Positions 15,795 through 24,027 of a stretch of DNA of 64,000 nucleotides are shown here, piece by piece. The DNA comes from Pseudomonas viridiflava (GTDB lineage Bacteria; Pseudomonadota; Gammaproteobacteria; Pseudomonadales; Pseudomonadaceae). Each line of letters begins with the position of its first letter. Positions within the stretch are counted from its first letter, which is position 1. A program made the translations under genes and the position numbers. Location: the NCBI RefSeq assembly GCF_003702045.1, contig NZ_RBTP01000076.1, positions 1 to 64,000 on the forward strand. The letters run 5' to 3'. Below the pieces are notes generated by a model. It had not been told where the DNA came from, did no database searches, and saw nothing but the letters and a program-made list of their open reading frames with translations.

Positions 15795-16715
15795 ATGCAT
15801 GCTTTTCGACTCTCCCACCTGCTGGCTGGCAGCCTGTTGGCAGCCTTGGCCTGCACAACCCAGGCAGCACCCATCGACATTGATGACGGCCAGCACAAGG
15901 TTCACTTGCCCGATGCGCCCAAGCGCGTGGTGGTGCTGGAGTTTTCCTTTCTCGACAGCCTGGCCTCGGTCGGCGTGACGCCTGTAGGTGCCGCCGATGA
16001 TGGCGATGCCAATCGCGTGCTGCCCAAGGCGCGCAAGGCCGTGGGCGAATGGCAATCGGTGGGCCTGCGTTCGCAGCCCAATATCGAAGTCATTGCGCGC
16101 CTCAAACCGGACCTGATCATCGCTGACCTGGGCCGTCATCAAGCGCTGTACAACGATCTGGCAACCCTGGCGCCCACATTGATGCTGCCCTCGCGTGGCG
16201 AGGACTATGAAGGCAGCCTGAAATCCGCCGAGCTGATCGGCACCGCGCTGGGCAAAGGCCCGCAGATGCAGGCGCGTATCGCTGAAAACCGCGAGCACCT
16301 GAAAGCGGTCGCGGCACAGATTCCAGCCGATACTAAAGTGCTATTCGGCGTCGCCCGTGAAGACAGTTTCTCGGTGCATGGCCCGCACTCGTATGCTGGC
16401 AGCGTGTTGAAGGCTATTGGTCTGCAGGTGCCGGAGGTGCGCAAGAACGCCGCGCCGACCGAGTTCGTCAGCCTTGAGCAGTTGCTGGCGCTGGATCCGG
16501 GCTGGCTGCTGGTCGGCCATTATCGTCGCCCAAGCCTTGTCGACAGCTGGAGCAAACAGCCGTTGTGGCAGGTGCTGAGCGCCGTGCGCAACAAACAGGT
16601 GGCGCAGGTGGATGGCGACAGCTGGGCGCGCAATCGCGGGATCATGGCGTCCGAGCAGATTGCCGATGATGCGCTTGCCGTGCTCAAGGGCGGCAAGGCC
16701 GTGATCAACCCGTAA
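15795..16715 (+). CDS. fecB: ferric citrate-type ABC transporter binding protein
   Basis: A 306-residue periplasmic iron-siderophore binding protein. A signal peptide is seen up to TTQAAP (about residue 25), followed by PKRVVVLEFSFLDSLASVGV and a BtuF/FecB fold through to the end. It resembles E. coli FecB, which delivers iron from ferric dicitrate to FecCDE. The permease gene starts immediately after its stop codon. No clear Fur box or FecI promoter could be read in the 230 bases upstream, and no fecA, fecI or fecR is present in the window, so the outer-membrane receptor must lie elsewhere. Confidence 0.87.
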   Translation: MHAFRLSHLLAGSLLAALACTTQAAPIDIDDGQHKVHLPDAPKRVVVLEFSFLDSLASVGVTPVGAADDGDANRVLPKARKAVGEWQSVGLRSQPNIEVIARLKPDLIIADLGRHQALYNDLATLAPTLMLPSRGEDYEGSLKSAELIGTALGKGPQMQARIAENREHLKAVAAQIPADTKVLFGVAREDSFSVHGPHSYAGSVLKAIGLQVPEVRKNAAPTEFVSLEQLLALDPGWLLVGHYRRPSLVDSWSKQPLWQVLSAVRNKQVAQVDGDSWARNRGIMASEQIADDALAVLKGGKAVINP

Positions 16716-17705
16716 ATGCGTCGTTGGCTGATGGCGAGCGTGATTGCCGCAGGGTGTCTGGGCTTGTTCTGGATGTCGCTGTTCGCCCTGTCGCCGTTCA
16801 CCATTCGGCAGATCGATGCGTGGAACGGGCTGTTCACCCTAGGCCGTGAGGGCGGCAACATTGCCTATATCGTTGCGCAACTGCGCGTGCCGCGAGCCTT
16901 GTGCGCCGCATTGGTCGGTGCCTGTCTCGGCGTGGCGGGGGCCTTGATGCAAGGCATCACCCGCAATCGGCTGGCGTCCCCTTCTCTTTTCGGCGTAACC
17001 GCGGGCGCGGCGCTGGGTCTGGCATTGTTTTCAACCGGACTGATTGCCCTGCCCTTCCCGGGCGGCGCACTACTGATGACCTGCCTGGGCGGTGCGCTGG
17101 CCTGGATTACCGTATTCAGTCTCGGCGGAGCCTGGTCGCCTGCTACGTCACAAGGACGATTGGTGCTGGCGGGCGTGGCGGTGGCGGCTTTATGTGCAGC
17201 ACTGACCCGCCTGACGGTAATCCTCGTTGAAGTCCAGGCGCAAAGCGTTCTGAACTGGCTGGCCGGCTCGCTGGCCAATGTCGGTGGCGAGCAACTGCGC
17301 CTGCTGTGGCCCTGCACACTGATTGGCGTTGTGGTGGCGATTGCCTGCGCGCCTCGCCTGAACCTGATCAACCTTGGCGAGGACGCCGCACGTTCGCTGG
17401 GCGTGCGCATCGGTGCACTTCGTCTGCTGGTGTTTGTCGTCAGTCTGGTGCTGGTCGGGGCCAGTGTCTGCGCCGTCGGGCCGATTGGGTTCGTCGGTCT
17501 GATCGCGCCGAACATCGCCCGTCAATGGCTGGGCAACGATTACCGCTGGCTGATCCCGGTCAGCGCCGGGCTGGGTGCAGCGATTGTGCTGGCCTCTGAC
17601 CTGATCAGCCGCGCCGTGGCCTTTCCGGTCGAGACGCCCGCTGGTGTGGTCACGGCGCTGATCGGCGCGCCGTTCTTCCTGTTTCTGGCCAGGCGCGCAC
17701 TATGA
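16716..17705 (+). CDS. fecC: ferric citrate ABC transporter permease
   Basis: A 329-residue FecCD-family permease with about nine to ten membrane segments. It has the typical LRVPRALCAALVGACLG and MQGITRNRLASP motifs near residues 57-90 and the coupling GEDAARSLGV helix near 220-230. Its ATG follows the fecB stop directly and its stop overlaps the fecD start by four bases, so the genes are translated as one operon. It pairs with FecD to form the inner-membrane channel. Confidence 0.88.
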   Translation: MRRWLMASVIAAGCLGLFWMSLFALSPFTIRQIDAWNGLFTLGREGGNIAYIVAQLRVPRALCAALVGACLGVAGALMQGITRNRLASPSLFGVTAGAALGLALFSTGLIALPFPGGALLMTCLGGALAWITVFSLGGAWSPATSQGRLVLAGVAVAALCAALTRLTVILVEVQAQSVLNWLAGSLANVGGEQLRLLWPCTLIGVVVAIACAPRLNLINLGEDAARSLGVRIGALRLLVFVVSLVLVGASVCAVGPIGFVGLIAPNIARQWLGNDYRWLIPVSAGLGAAIVLASDLISRAVAFPVETPAGVVTALIGAPFFLFLARRAL

Positions 17706-18670
17706 ACCAGCCTCGCTCAAGACTGCTGATCCTGATCGGCCTGTTGCTACTGGCGCTGCTGTTGAGCCTGAGCGCGGGCACGGTCTGGCTGACGCCGGGC
17801 GCTGTGTTCGACCATTTGATCGCTCATGACAGCAAGGACTTCGAGGTCTGGAACCACCGCCTGCCACGAGGCCTGATTGCCATTGTCACCGGCTGTGCGT
17901 TCGGTCTGGCCGGCGCCATCGTGCAAGGGGTGATCCGCAACCCGCTGGCCTCGCCGGAAATACTTGGCGTGACGCAAGGCGCGGGGCTGGCGTTGACCAT
18001 CGCGATCATCGGTTTTCCACAATTACCGGTGTCAGCGCTGCCGTTCGTGGCGTGTCTGGGGGGTGCGGGCGGCGCATTGTTACTGGCGCTGTACAACACC
18101 GGCGTGCAGTTTTCAGGGGTGCGCTTCGCGCTCTCGGGTGTCGCCATTGCAGTCACGCTGTCGAGCATTACCGAGTTTTTGATCCTGTCCAACCCACTGG
18201 ACATCAACACCGCCCTGCTGGCGCTGACCGGCAGTCTGTGGAGCCGCAACTGGCATCACGTGCTACTGGCCGTGCCGTTGCTGATCCTGATCCCGATTTC
18301 GCTGTTGCTGGCCAAGCCGCTGAACCTGATAGGTCTGGGCGATGAAGCGGCGCAGAGCCTGGGCACCGGCCTTACGCGCACGCGCTGGCTGGCGATGGGC
18401 AGCGCGGTACTGCTGACCAGCATGGGCGTCGGAATCATCGGCCCGATCAGCTTCGTCGGACTGGTCGCACCGCACATGGCTCGCCGATTGGTGGGAGGTC
18501 ACCATCAATTCATGCTGCCCGCCTCGATGGTGCTGGGCGCGTTGCTGCTGGTGCTGGCCGACACGCTCGGTCGTACGCTGATCGCGCCCAGCGAGATCCC
18601 GGCCGGGATTCTCACGGCGGTAATCGGCGCTCCTTATTTTCTGTGGCTGCTGGCCCGATTCAAAGGTTGA
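17702..18670 (+). CDS. fecD: ferric citrate ABC transporter permease
   Basis: A 322-residue FecCD-family permease, partner of FecC. It shows the family motifs RLPRGLIAIVTGCAFGLAG and VQGVIRNPLASPEILG, the GDEAAQSLGTG coupling helix, and the conserved end GAPYFLWLL. It overlaps fecC by four bases (ATGA). Confidence 0.88.
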   Translation: MNQPRSRLLILIGLLLLALLLSLSAGTVWLTPGAVFDHLIAHDSKDFEVWNHRLPRGLIAIVTGCAFGLAGAIVQGVIRNPLASPEILGVTQGAGLALTIAIIGFPQLPVSALPFVACLGGAGGALLLALYNTGVQFSGVRFALSGVAIAVTLSSITEFLILSNPLDINTALLALTGSLWSRNWHHVLLAVPLLILIPISLLLAKPLNLIGLGDEAAQSLGTGLTRTRWLAMGSAVLLTSMGVGIIGPISFVGLVAPHMARRLVGGHHQFMLPASMVLGALLLVLADTLGRTLIAPSEIPAGILTAVIGAPYFLWLLARFKG

Positions 18671-18674
18671 TCCC

Positions 18675-19466
18675 ATGAGCATTCTTCAGGCACGGCAACT
18701 CGACATCGGTTATGGCGCAACACGCATCGTGCAGGGCTTGTCGTTCAGCCCGCCGCCCGGCAAGGTCACGGCACTGATCGGCCCCAACGGCTGCGGCAAG
18801 TCCACTTTGCTCAAGGCATTCGCGCGCATTCTCACGCCACAGTCCGGCAGTCTGAGCCTGGACGGCAAGGCCTACCGCGATCTGTCGGCGCGGGATCTGG
18901 CTCGCCAGGTCGCGTTTCTGCCGCAGGTGCTGCCCATTCCCGAAGGCGTCAGCGTATGCCAGCTGGTTGCCTACGGCCGCAGTCCGCACAACAGTTTGTG
19001 GGGGCGGCTGAGCGGCGCGGATCAGCACCGTGTCGATCAGGCCTTGCAGCGCATGGAGCTGGAAACCCTCGCTGACCGACCGCTGTCCGACCTGTCCGGC
19101 GGGCAACGTCAACGCGCATGGCTGGCGATGATTCTGGCGCAGGATGCGTCCATCGTGCTGCTCGACGAGCCGACCACGTATCTGGACATCAGCCATCAGG
19201 TCGAGCTGCTGGACCTGATGCGCGCCCTCAGCGCTGAAGGCAAGACGGTCATCACCGTGTTGCACGACATCAATCAGGCCTGTCGCTATGCCGATCATCT
19301 GGCGGTGATGCAGGCCGGACGACTGGTGGCCAATGGAGCCCCCGGCGAGGTGCTGGATGCCGAGCTGGTATGCCGGGTCTTCGATGTTCAGGTACAGATC
19401 ATGCGCGAGCCGGTGGCGGGCACGCCCATGTGCATCGTCGAACGCAGCACCCGCTGCACCAGTTAG
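18675..19466 (+). CDS. fecE: ferric citrate ABC transporter ATPase
   Basis: A 263-residue ABC ATPase with Walker A GPNGCGKSTL (about 36-45), signature LSGGQRQRAWLA (about 137-148), Walker B IVLLDEPTTYLD and the switch histidine in VLHDINQA. The sequence type is that of FecE/FhuC siderophore importers. It ends the fecBCDE operon, four bases after fecD. The sigma-54-like promoter of the next gene begins 90 bases after its stop. Confidence 0.9.
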   Translation: MSILQARQLDIGYGATRIVQGLSFSPPPGKVTALIGPNGCGKSTLLKAFARILTPQSGSLSLDGKAYRDLSARDLARQVAFLPQVLPIPEGVSVCQLVAYGRSPHNSLWGRLSGADQHRVDQALQRMELETLADRPLSDLSGGQRQRAWLAMILAQDASIVLLDEPTTYLDISHQVELLDLMRALSAEGKTVITVLHDINQACRYADHLAVMQAGRLVANGAPGEVLDAELVCRVFDVQVQIMREPVAGTPMCIVERSTRCTS

Positions 19467-19485
19467 CGGCGAAGGGGCTGTAACC

Positions 19486-19502
19486 TGCACCGTCGCGCTG
19501 CA
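19486..19502. promoter_or_regulatory. NtrC-like palindrome
   Basis: TGCACCGTCGCGCTGCA differs from the NtrC consensus TGCACY-N5-RGTGCA by a single base in the right half. It lies 54 bases upstream of the GG of the sigma-54-like promoter at 19556, a usual enhancer distance. Confidence 0.5.
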
Positions 19503-19555
19503 TATAACCGGTAGCAGAACGGTCTGCGGCGCGTCTGCGTCATAACTTGTCTTTG

Positions 19556-19571
19556 TGGTCAGTTATTTGCA
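19556..19571 (+). promoter_or_regulatory. putative sigma-54 promoter of BMP gene
   Basis: TGGTCAGTTATTTGCA matches TGG, G and TTGCA with exact -24/-12 spacing and lies 46 bases before the ATG at 19617. Together with 4155 and 7455 it is the third such site upstream of a purine-uptake gene. Confidence 0.6.
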
Positions 19572-19616
19572 TTGGCGGAGTATCCACTCCAACAAGACTG
19601 CAAGGAGCAAGACCCG

Positions 19617-20711
19617 ATGCACCTGACCACCCCACGCCGTCCCCTGAAAAAACTGCTGTGCGCCATGACTGCCGTCGTCGGTCTGGGTGCCAGCCTGCTC
19701 GCCTCGGCAGCCGATCCGCTGAAAGTCGGTTTCGTCTACATCGGCCCTATCGGCGACCACGGCTGGACCTATCAGCACGAGCAGGGCCGCAAGGCGATGG
19801 TCGCGGCGCTGGGCGACAAGGTCAGCAGCAGCTACGTGGAAAACGTGCCGGAAGGCGCCGATGCCGAACGTGTGATCCGCAACATGGCCAAGGGCGGCTA
19901 TGACCTGATCTTCAGCACCTCCTTCGGTTACATGAACCCGACCCTGAAAGTCGCCAAGCAGTTTCCCAAGGTGAAATTCGAGCACGCCACCGGCTACAAG
20001 CAAGACAAGAACATGGGCACCTACCTTGCCCGCACCTATGAAGGCCGCTACGTGGGTGGCTTCATTGCCGCGAAGATGACCAAGACCAAGAAGATCGGCT
20101 ACGTCGCCTCGTTCCCGATCCCGGAAGTATTGCGCGATATCGACGCCATCCAGTTGGCCCTGAACAAGTACAACCCTGGGACCGAGATCAAGGTCGTGTG
20201 GGTCAACTCCTGGTTCGATCCGGGCAAGGAAGCCGATGCAGCCAACGCGCTGATCGATCAGGGCGTGGACGTGGTGTTCCAGCACACCGACAGCCCCGCC
20301 CCGATCCAGACCGCCGAGCGTCGTGGCGTGTACGCCGTCGGCTACGCGTCGGACATGGCGCACTTCGGTCCCAAGGCGGTGCTGACCTCCATCGTCAACA
20401 ACTGGGGGCCGCATTACATTCAGGCTGCCGAAGGCGTACTCGCAGGCACTTGGAAACCACAGGATTACTGGGGCGGCCTGAAGGAAGGAACGGTTGAACT
20501 GCCGATCAGCGACATCGTACCCGCCGACGTGAAGGCTGAGGCGCAGACGATCATCGCGAGCATCGAAAGCGGCGAATTCCACCCGTTCACCGGCCCGATC
20601 AAAGACCAGACCGGTACGGTGAAAATCCCTGCCGGGGTGGTCGCGACCAATGCCGAGCTGGCCTCGATGAACTACTACGTCGAAGGCATCACCGCCGAGC
20701 TGCCGAAGTAA
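19617..20711 (+). CDS. BMP-family purine/nucleoside binding protein
   Basis: A 364-residue exported binding protein of the BMP/PnrA (Med) family. A signal peptide ends near LASAADP (about residue 31), and the fold starts with LKVGFVYIGPIGDHGWTYQHEQG, the BMP signature. There is no lipobox cysteine at the cleavage site, so it should be periplasmic rather than lipid-anchored. AAGGAG precedes the chosen ATG. BMP proteins serve importers with the double ATPase and two permeases seen at 7509-11100, so it is almost certainly their missing subunit. It also has a sigma-54-like promoter. Purine or nucleoside as ligand is inferred. Confidence 0.88.
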   Translation: MHLTTPRRPLKKLLCAMTAVVGLGASLLASAADPLKVGFVYIGPIGDHGWTYQHEQGRKAMVAALGDKVSSSYVENVPEGADAERVIRNMAKGGYDLIFSTSFGYMNPTLKVAKQFPKVKFEHATGYKQDKNMGTYLARTYEGRYVGGFIAAKMTKTKKIGYVASFPIPEVLRDIDAIQLALNKYNPGTEIKVVWVNSWFDPGKEADAANALIDQGVDVVFQHTDSPAPIQTAERRGVYAVGYASDMAHFGPKAVLTSIVNNWGPHYIQAAEGVLAGTWKPQDYWGGLKEGTVELPISDIVPADVKAEAQTIIASIESGEFHPFTGPIKDQTGTVKIPAGVVATNAELASMNYYVEGITAELPK

Positions 20712-20726
20712 TCTGCCTGAACCTCT

Positions 20727-20747
20727 GCGCCTGTGATCAGCAGGCGC
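20727..20747. terminator. stem-loop after BMP gene
   Basis: GCGCCTG pairs perfectly with CAGGCGC around a 7-base loop. There is no T-run after it, so it is more likely an attenuator or mRNA-stability hairpin inside a longer transcript than a full stop. Confidence 0.4.
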
Positions 20748-20785
20748 GGTCACTCAGACCACCACCGGATTTCCAGGACCGCTTC

Positions 20786-21757
20786 ATGGACCAGCTCCCG
20801 ATCATCGACATCGCCCCGCTGTACGGCACCGACACTCAAGCCTGGCAGACCGTTGCCAGCCAGATCGACAGCGCCTGCCGCGAATGGGGCTTCTTCTACA
20901 TCACCGGTCACCCGATCAGCGCGCAGCGGATCGAGCAGGTGCAATCGGCTGCCAAGCGTTTTTTCGCCCTGCCGACGGAGCAAAAGCTCAGCATCGACAT
21001 TACCCAAAGCACTCATCATCGCGGCTACGGCGCCATTGCCACCGAACAACTGGACCCCAACCTGCCGAGCGATCTGAAGGAAACCTTCGACATGGGCCTG
21101 CACATGGATGCCGAACATCCTGATGTACTGGCCGGAAAACCTCTGCGGGGGCCGAATCGACATCCCGACATGCCGGACTGGGAAAGCCTGATGGAGCAGC
21201 ATTACTTGGACATGCAGGCGCTGGCCCAAACGCTGCTGCGCGCCATGACCCTGGCGCTGGGCATCGAACGGAATTTCTTCGACCAGCGCTTCAAGGACCC
21301 GGTCAGCGTGCTGCGCATGATTCATTACCCACCACGCCACACCGCCACGTCGAGCGACCAGCAGGGCGCGGGTGCCCACACCGATTACGGCTGCATCACC
21401 CTGCTTTATCAGGACGCAGCGGGCGGTTTGCAGGTGCGTGATGTGCGGGACGATTGGATCGACGCGCCGCCCATCGAGGGCACGTTCGTGGTCAACCTCG
21501 GCGACATGATGGCGCGCTGGAGCAACGACCGTTACCTGTCCACGCCGCACAGGGTCATCAGCCCATTGGGTGTCGATCGCTACTCGATGCCGTTTTTCGC
21601 CGAACCTCATCCGGACACACGTATCGAATGCCTGCCGGGTTGCCAGAGCGAAAGCCAGCCGGCCCGCTATCCTGTCACCACCTGCGCCGAGTTCCTGTTG
21701 TCGCGCTTTGCCGATACGTATGCCTATCGGCGAGAGCCGGAAAAGCCTCTTAGTTGA
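20786..21757 (+). CDS. 2-oxoglutarate/Fe(II)-dependent oxygenase (IPNS-like)
   Basis: A 323-residue non-haem iron oxygenase of the isopenicillin N synthase-like family. The N-terminal DIOX_N region starts LPIIDIAPL. The iron ligands are His198 and Asp200 (GAHTDYG) and His255 (TPHRVI), and the 2-oxoglutarate-binding Arg265-x-Ser267 follows in VDRYSMPFF. All catalytic residues are present. It sits between the BMP protein and an adenine-type deaminase, as in P. aeruginosa (PA0147-PA0148). That suggests a substrate related to purines or their modified forms, but the reaction is unknown. Gaps on both sides are under 80 bases, so an operon is likely. Confidence 0.85.
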   Translation: MDQLPIIDIAPLYGTDTQAWQTVASQIDSACREWGFFYITGHPISAQRIEQVQSAAKRFFALPTEQKLSIDITQSTHHRGYGAIATEQLDPNLPSDLKETFDMGLHMDAEHPDVLAGKPLRGPNRHPDMPDWESLMEQHYLDMQALAQTLLRAMTLALGIERNFFDQRFKDPVSVLRMIHYPPRHTATSSDQQGAGAHTDYGCITLLYQDAAGGLQVRDVRDDWIDAPPIEGTFVVNLGDMMARWSNDRYLSTPHRVISPLGVDRYSMPFFAEPHPDTRIECLPGCQSESQPARYPVTTCAEFLLSRFADTYAYRREPEKPLS

Positions 21758-21835
21758 ACGGTCGGTCAGGTTTTACCCTATGCGGCGACGTGCATCTGTA
21801 GAATGCCCGCGATCTGCACCTGATGAGAACAGCAC

Positions 21836-22789
21836 ATGTACGACTGGTTGAACGCCCTGCCCAAGGCAGAATTACACTTGCACCTTGAAGGTTCGCTGGA
21901 ACCCGAGCTGCTGTTTGCCCTGGCCGAGCGCAACAAGATTGCCCTGCCGTGGAACGACGTGGAGGCGCTGCGCAAGGCGTACGCCTTCAATAACCTGCAG
22001 GAATTTCTCGATCTGTATTACCAGGGCGCGGACGTTTTGCGCACCGAGCAGGATTTCTATGACCTGACCTGGGCCTACCTGCAACGCTGCAAGGCGCAGA
22101 ACGTGATTCACACCGAACCGTTCTTCGATCCGCAGACCCACACCGACCGTGGCATCCCGTTCGAAGTGGTGCTGGCGGGGATTACCGGCGCTTTGAAAGA
22201 CGGAAAATCGCAACTGGGCGTCGACAGCGGCCTGATCCTCAGCTTTCTGCGCCATCTGAGCGAAGAAGAAGCCGAGAAAACCCTGACGCAGGCCTTGCCG
22301 TTCCGCGACGCGTTCGTGGCCGTCGGCCTGGACAGCTCGGAAATGGGCCATCCGCCGAGCAAGTTCCAGCGCGTCTTTGACCGCGCCCGCAATGAAGGCT
22401 TTCTGACCGTGGCTCACGCTGGCGAAGAAGGCCCGCCGGAATACATTTGGGAAGCACTGGACCTGTTGAAGATCGAGCGCATCGACCACGGCGTGCGCGC
22501 CATCGAAGACGAACGACTGATGCAGCGCATCATAGACGAACAGATCCCGCTGACCGTCTGCCCGCTGTCCAACACCAAACTCTGCGTGTTCGACGACATG
22601 GCCCAGCACAACATCCTCGATATGCTGGAACGCGGCGTGAAAGTCACGGTGAACTCGGACGACCCGGCCTACTTCGGCGGCTACGTCACTGAAAACTTCC
22701 ACGCGTTGTACACACATTTGGGCATGACCCAGGACCAGGCGAAACGCCTGGCGCAGAACAGCCTGGATGCGCGGTTGGTGAAGCCGTAA
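21836..22789 (+). CDS. adenine deaminase (adenosine deaminase family)
   Basis: A 317-residue Zn-dependent deaminase of the ADA-like amidohydrolase family. It has zinc ligands His14 and His16 in ELHLHLEG, the catalytic VAHAGEEG motif, RIDHGV, and the SDDPAYFGG aspartates. The short length and the family branch match P. aeruginosa PA0148 and fungal Aah1 enzymes that act on free adenine rather than adenosine. It should convert adenine to hypoxanthine plus ammonia in the cytoplasm. It closes the purine block, and a double hairpin follows the stop. Confidence 0.87.
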   Translation: MYDWLNALPKAELHLHLEGSLEPELLFALAERNKIALPWNDVEALRKAYAFNNLQEFLDLYYQGADVLRTEQDFYDLTWAYLQRCKAQNVIHTEPFFDPQTHTDRGIPFEVVLAGITGALKDGKSQLGVDSGLILSFLRHLSEEEAEKTLTQALPFRDAFVAVGLDSSEMGHPPSKFQRVFDRARNEGFLTVAHAGEEGPPEYIWEALDLLKIERIDHGVRAIEDERLMQRIIDEQIPLTVCPLSNTKLCVFDDMAQHNILDMLERGVKVTVNSDDPAYFGGYVTENFHALYTHLGMTQDQAKRLAQNSLDARLVKP

Positions 22790-22803
22790 ATCCAGATCAT
22801 TAT

Positions 22804-22851
22804 CGTGCCGATGCTCCGCGTCGGCATGCAGCCCGGGACGCTTCGCGTCCC
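22804..22851. repeat. double stem-loop, REP-like, after adenine deaminase
   Basis: A first stem TGCCGATGC / GCGTCGGCA (one wobble) is followed by a perfect GGGACGC-TTC-GCGTCCC. It follows a deaminase stop and precedes the stop of the opposite gene, so it may act as a bidirectional terminator. The cores resemble those at 59206-59318. Confidence 0.55.
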
Positions 22852-22879
22852 AATGGGTCTGACCACACGCTGCGTGAGC

Positions 22880-23572
22880 TCACGCCGCCGACGCGATCTT
22901 GCTGATTTCCCGCTGCCCGCTCGACGACACCTGAAGGGTGCTGGACTCCTCGGTCGTGCGCAGCCAGCCCATCTGAATGAACAACTGCAGAAGACCTGCG
23001 CCCAATGCGCCTCCCAAGTGCGGACTGCGCTCGCTCCAGTTGGCACAGGCGCAGACGGTTTCACGTTTGCGCTGGGCGAGTGCTGGTATGTAGATTCCAC
23101 GTTCGGCAAACTTGGCCATGCCCTTGCTTGTCACCTCGATGCGCTTTTCCTGTTGCTCGATCCAGCCCGCGCCCATCAGACGCTGGTAGAGCTCGGCCGC
23201 CATTTCGCCCCCCAAGTGATCGCAACAGATGCGGGCACGGCGCAACGGCAAAGACGGCATCGGCTGCGCGACAATGCGGCTGATCTGATCGGCACTCGCC
23301 AACGAAGCACTGGCCAACGCCTCGACCGCCGCCGCCACTTCCGGCGCTGCCAGCCGGAAGAAGCGCTTGCGACCCCGCGCCTCCTGCTTCAACAGACCGC
23401 CGCTCGCAAGCCGCGCAAGGTGTGCGCCCGCCGAAGACGTCGACAGGCCCGCCAGCAGTGCCAGCTCATCGGCGGGGCGAGCAGTACCATCCATCAATGC
23501 CCAAATCATTGCGCTGCGCTTGGGGTCGGCCAGCAATGTCGCAATCTGGCTGATGCAAGGTGCATATTCCAT
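22880..23572 (-). CDS. ArsR-family regulator with long C-terminal domain
   Basis: A 230-residue protein. The N-terminal 85 residues are an ArsR/SmtB winged helix-turn-helix (ADPKRSAMIWALMDG start, LSTSSAGAHLARLASGGLL recognition region). The C-terminal part has CCDHLGGEMAAELYQRL and a conserved cysteine-rich stretch (ETVCACANWSERSPHLGGALG) typical of larger ArsR proteins of this kind. GGGAG before the ATG at 23572 favours it over one nine codons upstream. The signal is unknown, and the CC and CAC groups could bind metal or react with oxidants. It is convergent with the deaminase, and no obvious target gene lies divergently within 450 bases. Confidence 0.8.
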   Translation of the reverse strand: MEYAPCISQIATLLADPKRSAMIWALMDGTARPADELALLAGLSTSSAGAHLARLASGGLLKQEARGRKRFFRLAAPEVAAAVEALASASLASADQISRIVAQPMPSLPLRRARICCDHLGGEMAAELYQRLMGAGWIEQQEKRIEVTSKGMAKFAERGIYIPALAQRKRETVCACANWSERSPHLGGALGAGLLQLFIQMGWLRTTEESSTLQVSSSGQREISKIASAA

Positions 23573-24027
23573 GTGTTCACTCCCTGTTGAAACATTCATC
23601 TATTGCGATGACATATTGACAGCAATCACGCCTCAGTAAAGTTGAACGCGGATCCAACTTGAAATGACAAGTATAAACTCTATGCCCCGTCGCCAGACCG
23701 GGTAAAAAACCCTTGGCACACCGGCTTGCCATCTCGGTGGCCATCATTCTCGGCCATGCGTGAATTTAGTCTGCGTCCTGATCGAATGAAAGCGCATCGC
23801 CAGCAGCCTTCTAACTCAAGGGTTACGGGGCTTTGGCTGATAAACGCTTCAAAAAACAAAGGACGGGCCTACGGCAAAACGGCCAAAAGCTTTCAATATT
23901 TGTCAGTTAAAACCTCTTTCACTCGAGAGAACTTTGCATATTGAAAATGCAGTTAAACACTATATTTTCCGAAACTTCCGTAGGGTGATTCCCCCGCCTA
24001 TGTAGCCACATAAAACATTAAACGTTC
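23573..24027. other. 455-base intergenic region
   Basis: No gene is supported. The right part (about 23880-24027) is clearly AT-rich relative to its surroundings. A short reading frame at 23726-23944 has no ribosome site and no recognisable content. The left end should hold the promoter of the ArsR gene. I could not find a tRNA, small-RNA terminator or clear operator. Confidence 0.5.

Noticed and set aside
23726..23944. Possible 72-codon gene in the gap after the ArsR gene
   Set aside because: No ribosome site and no coding-like composition; the 3' end runs into an AT-rich non-coding stretch.
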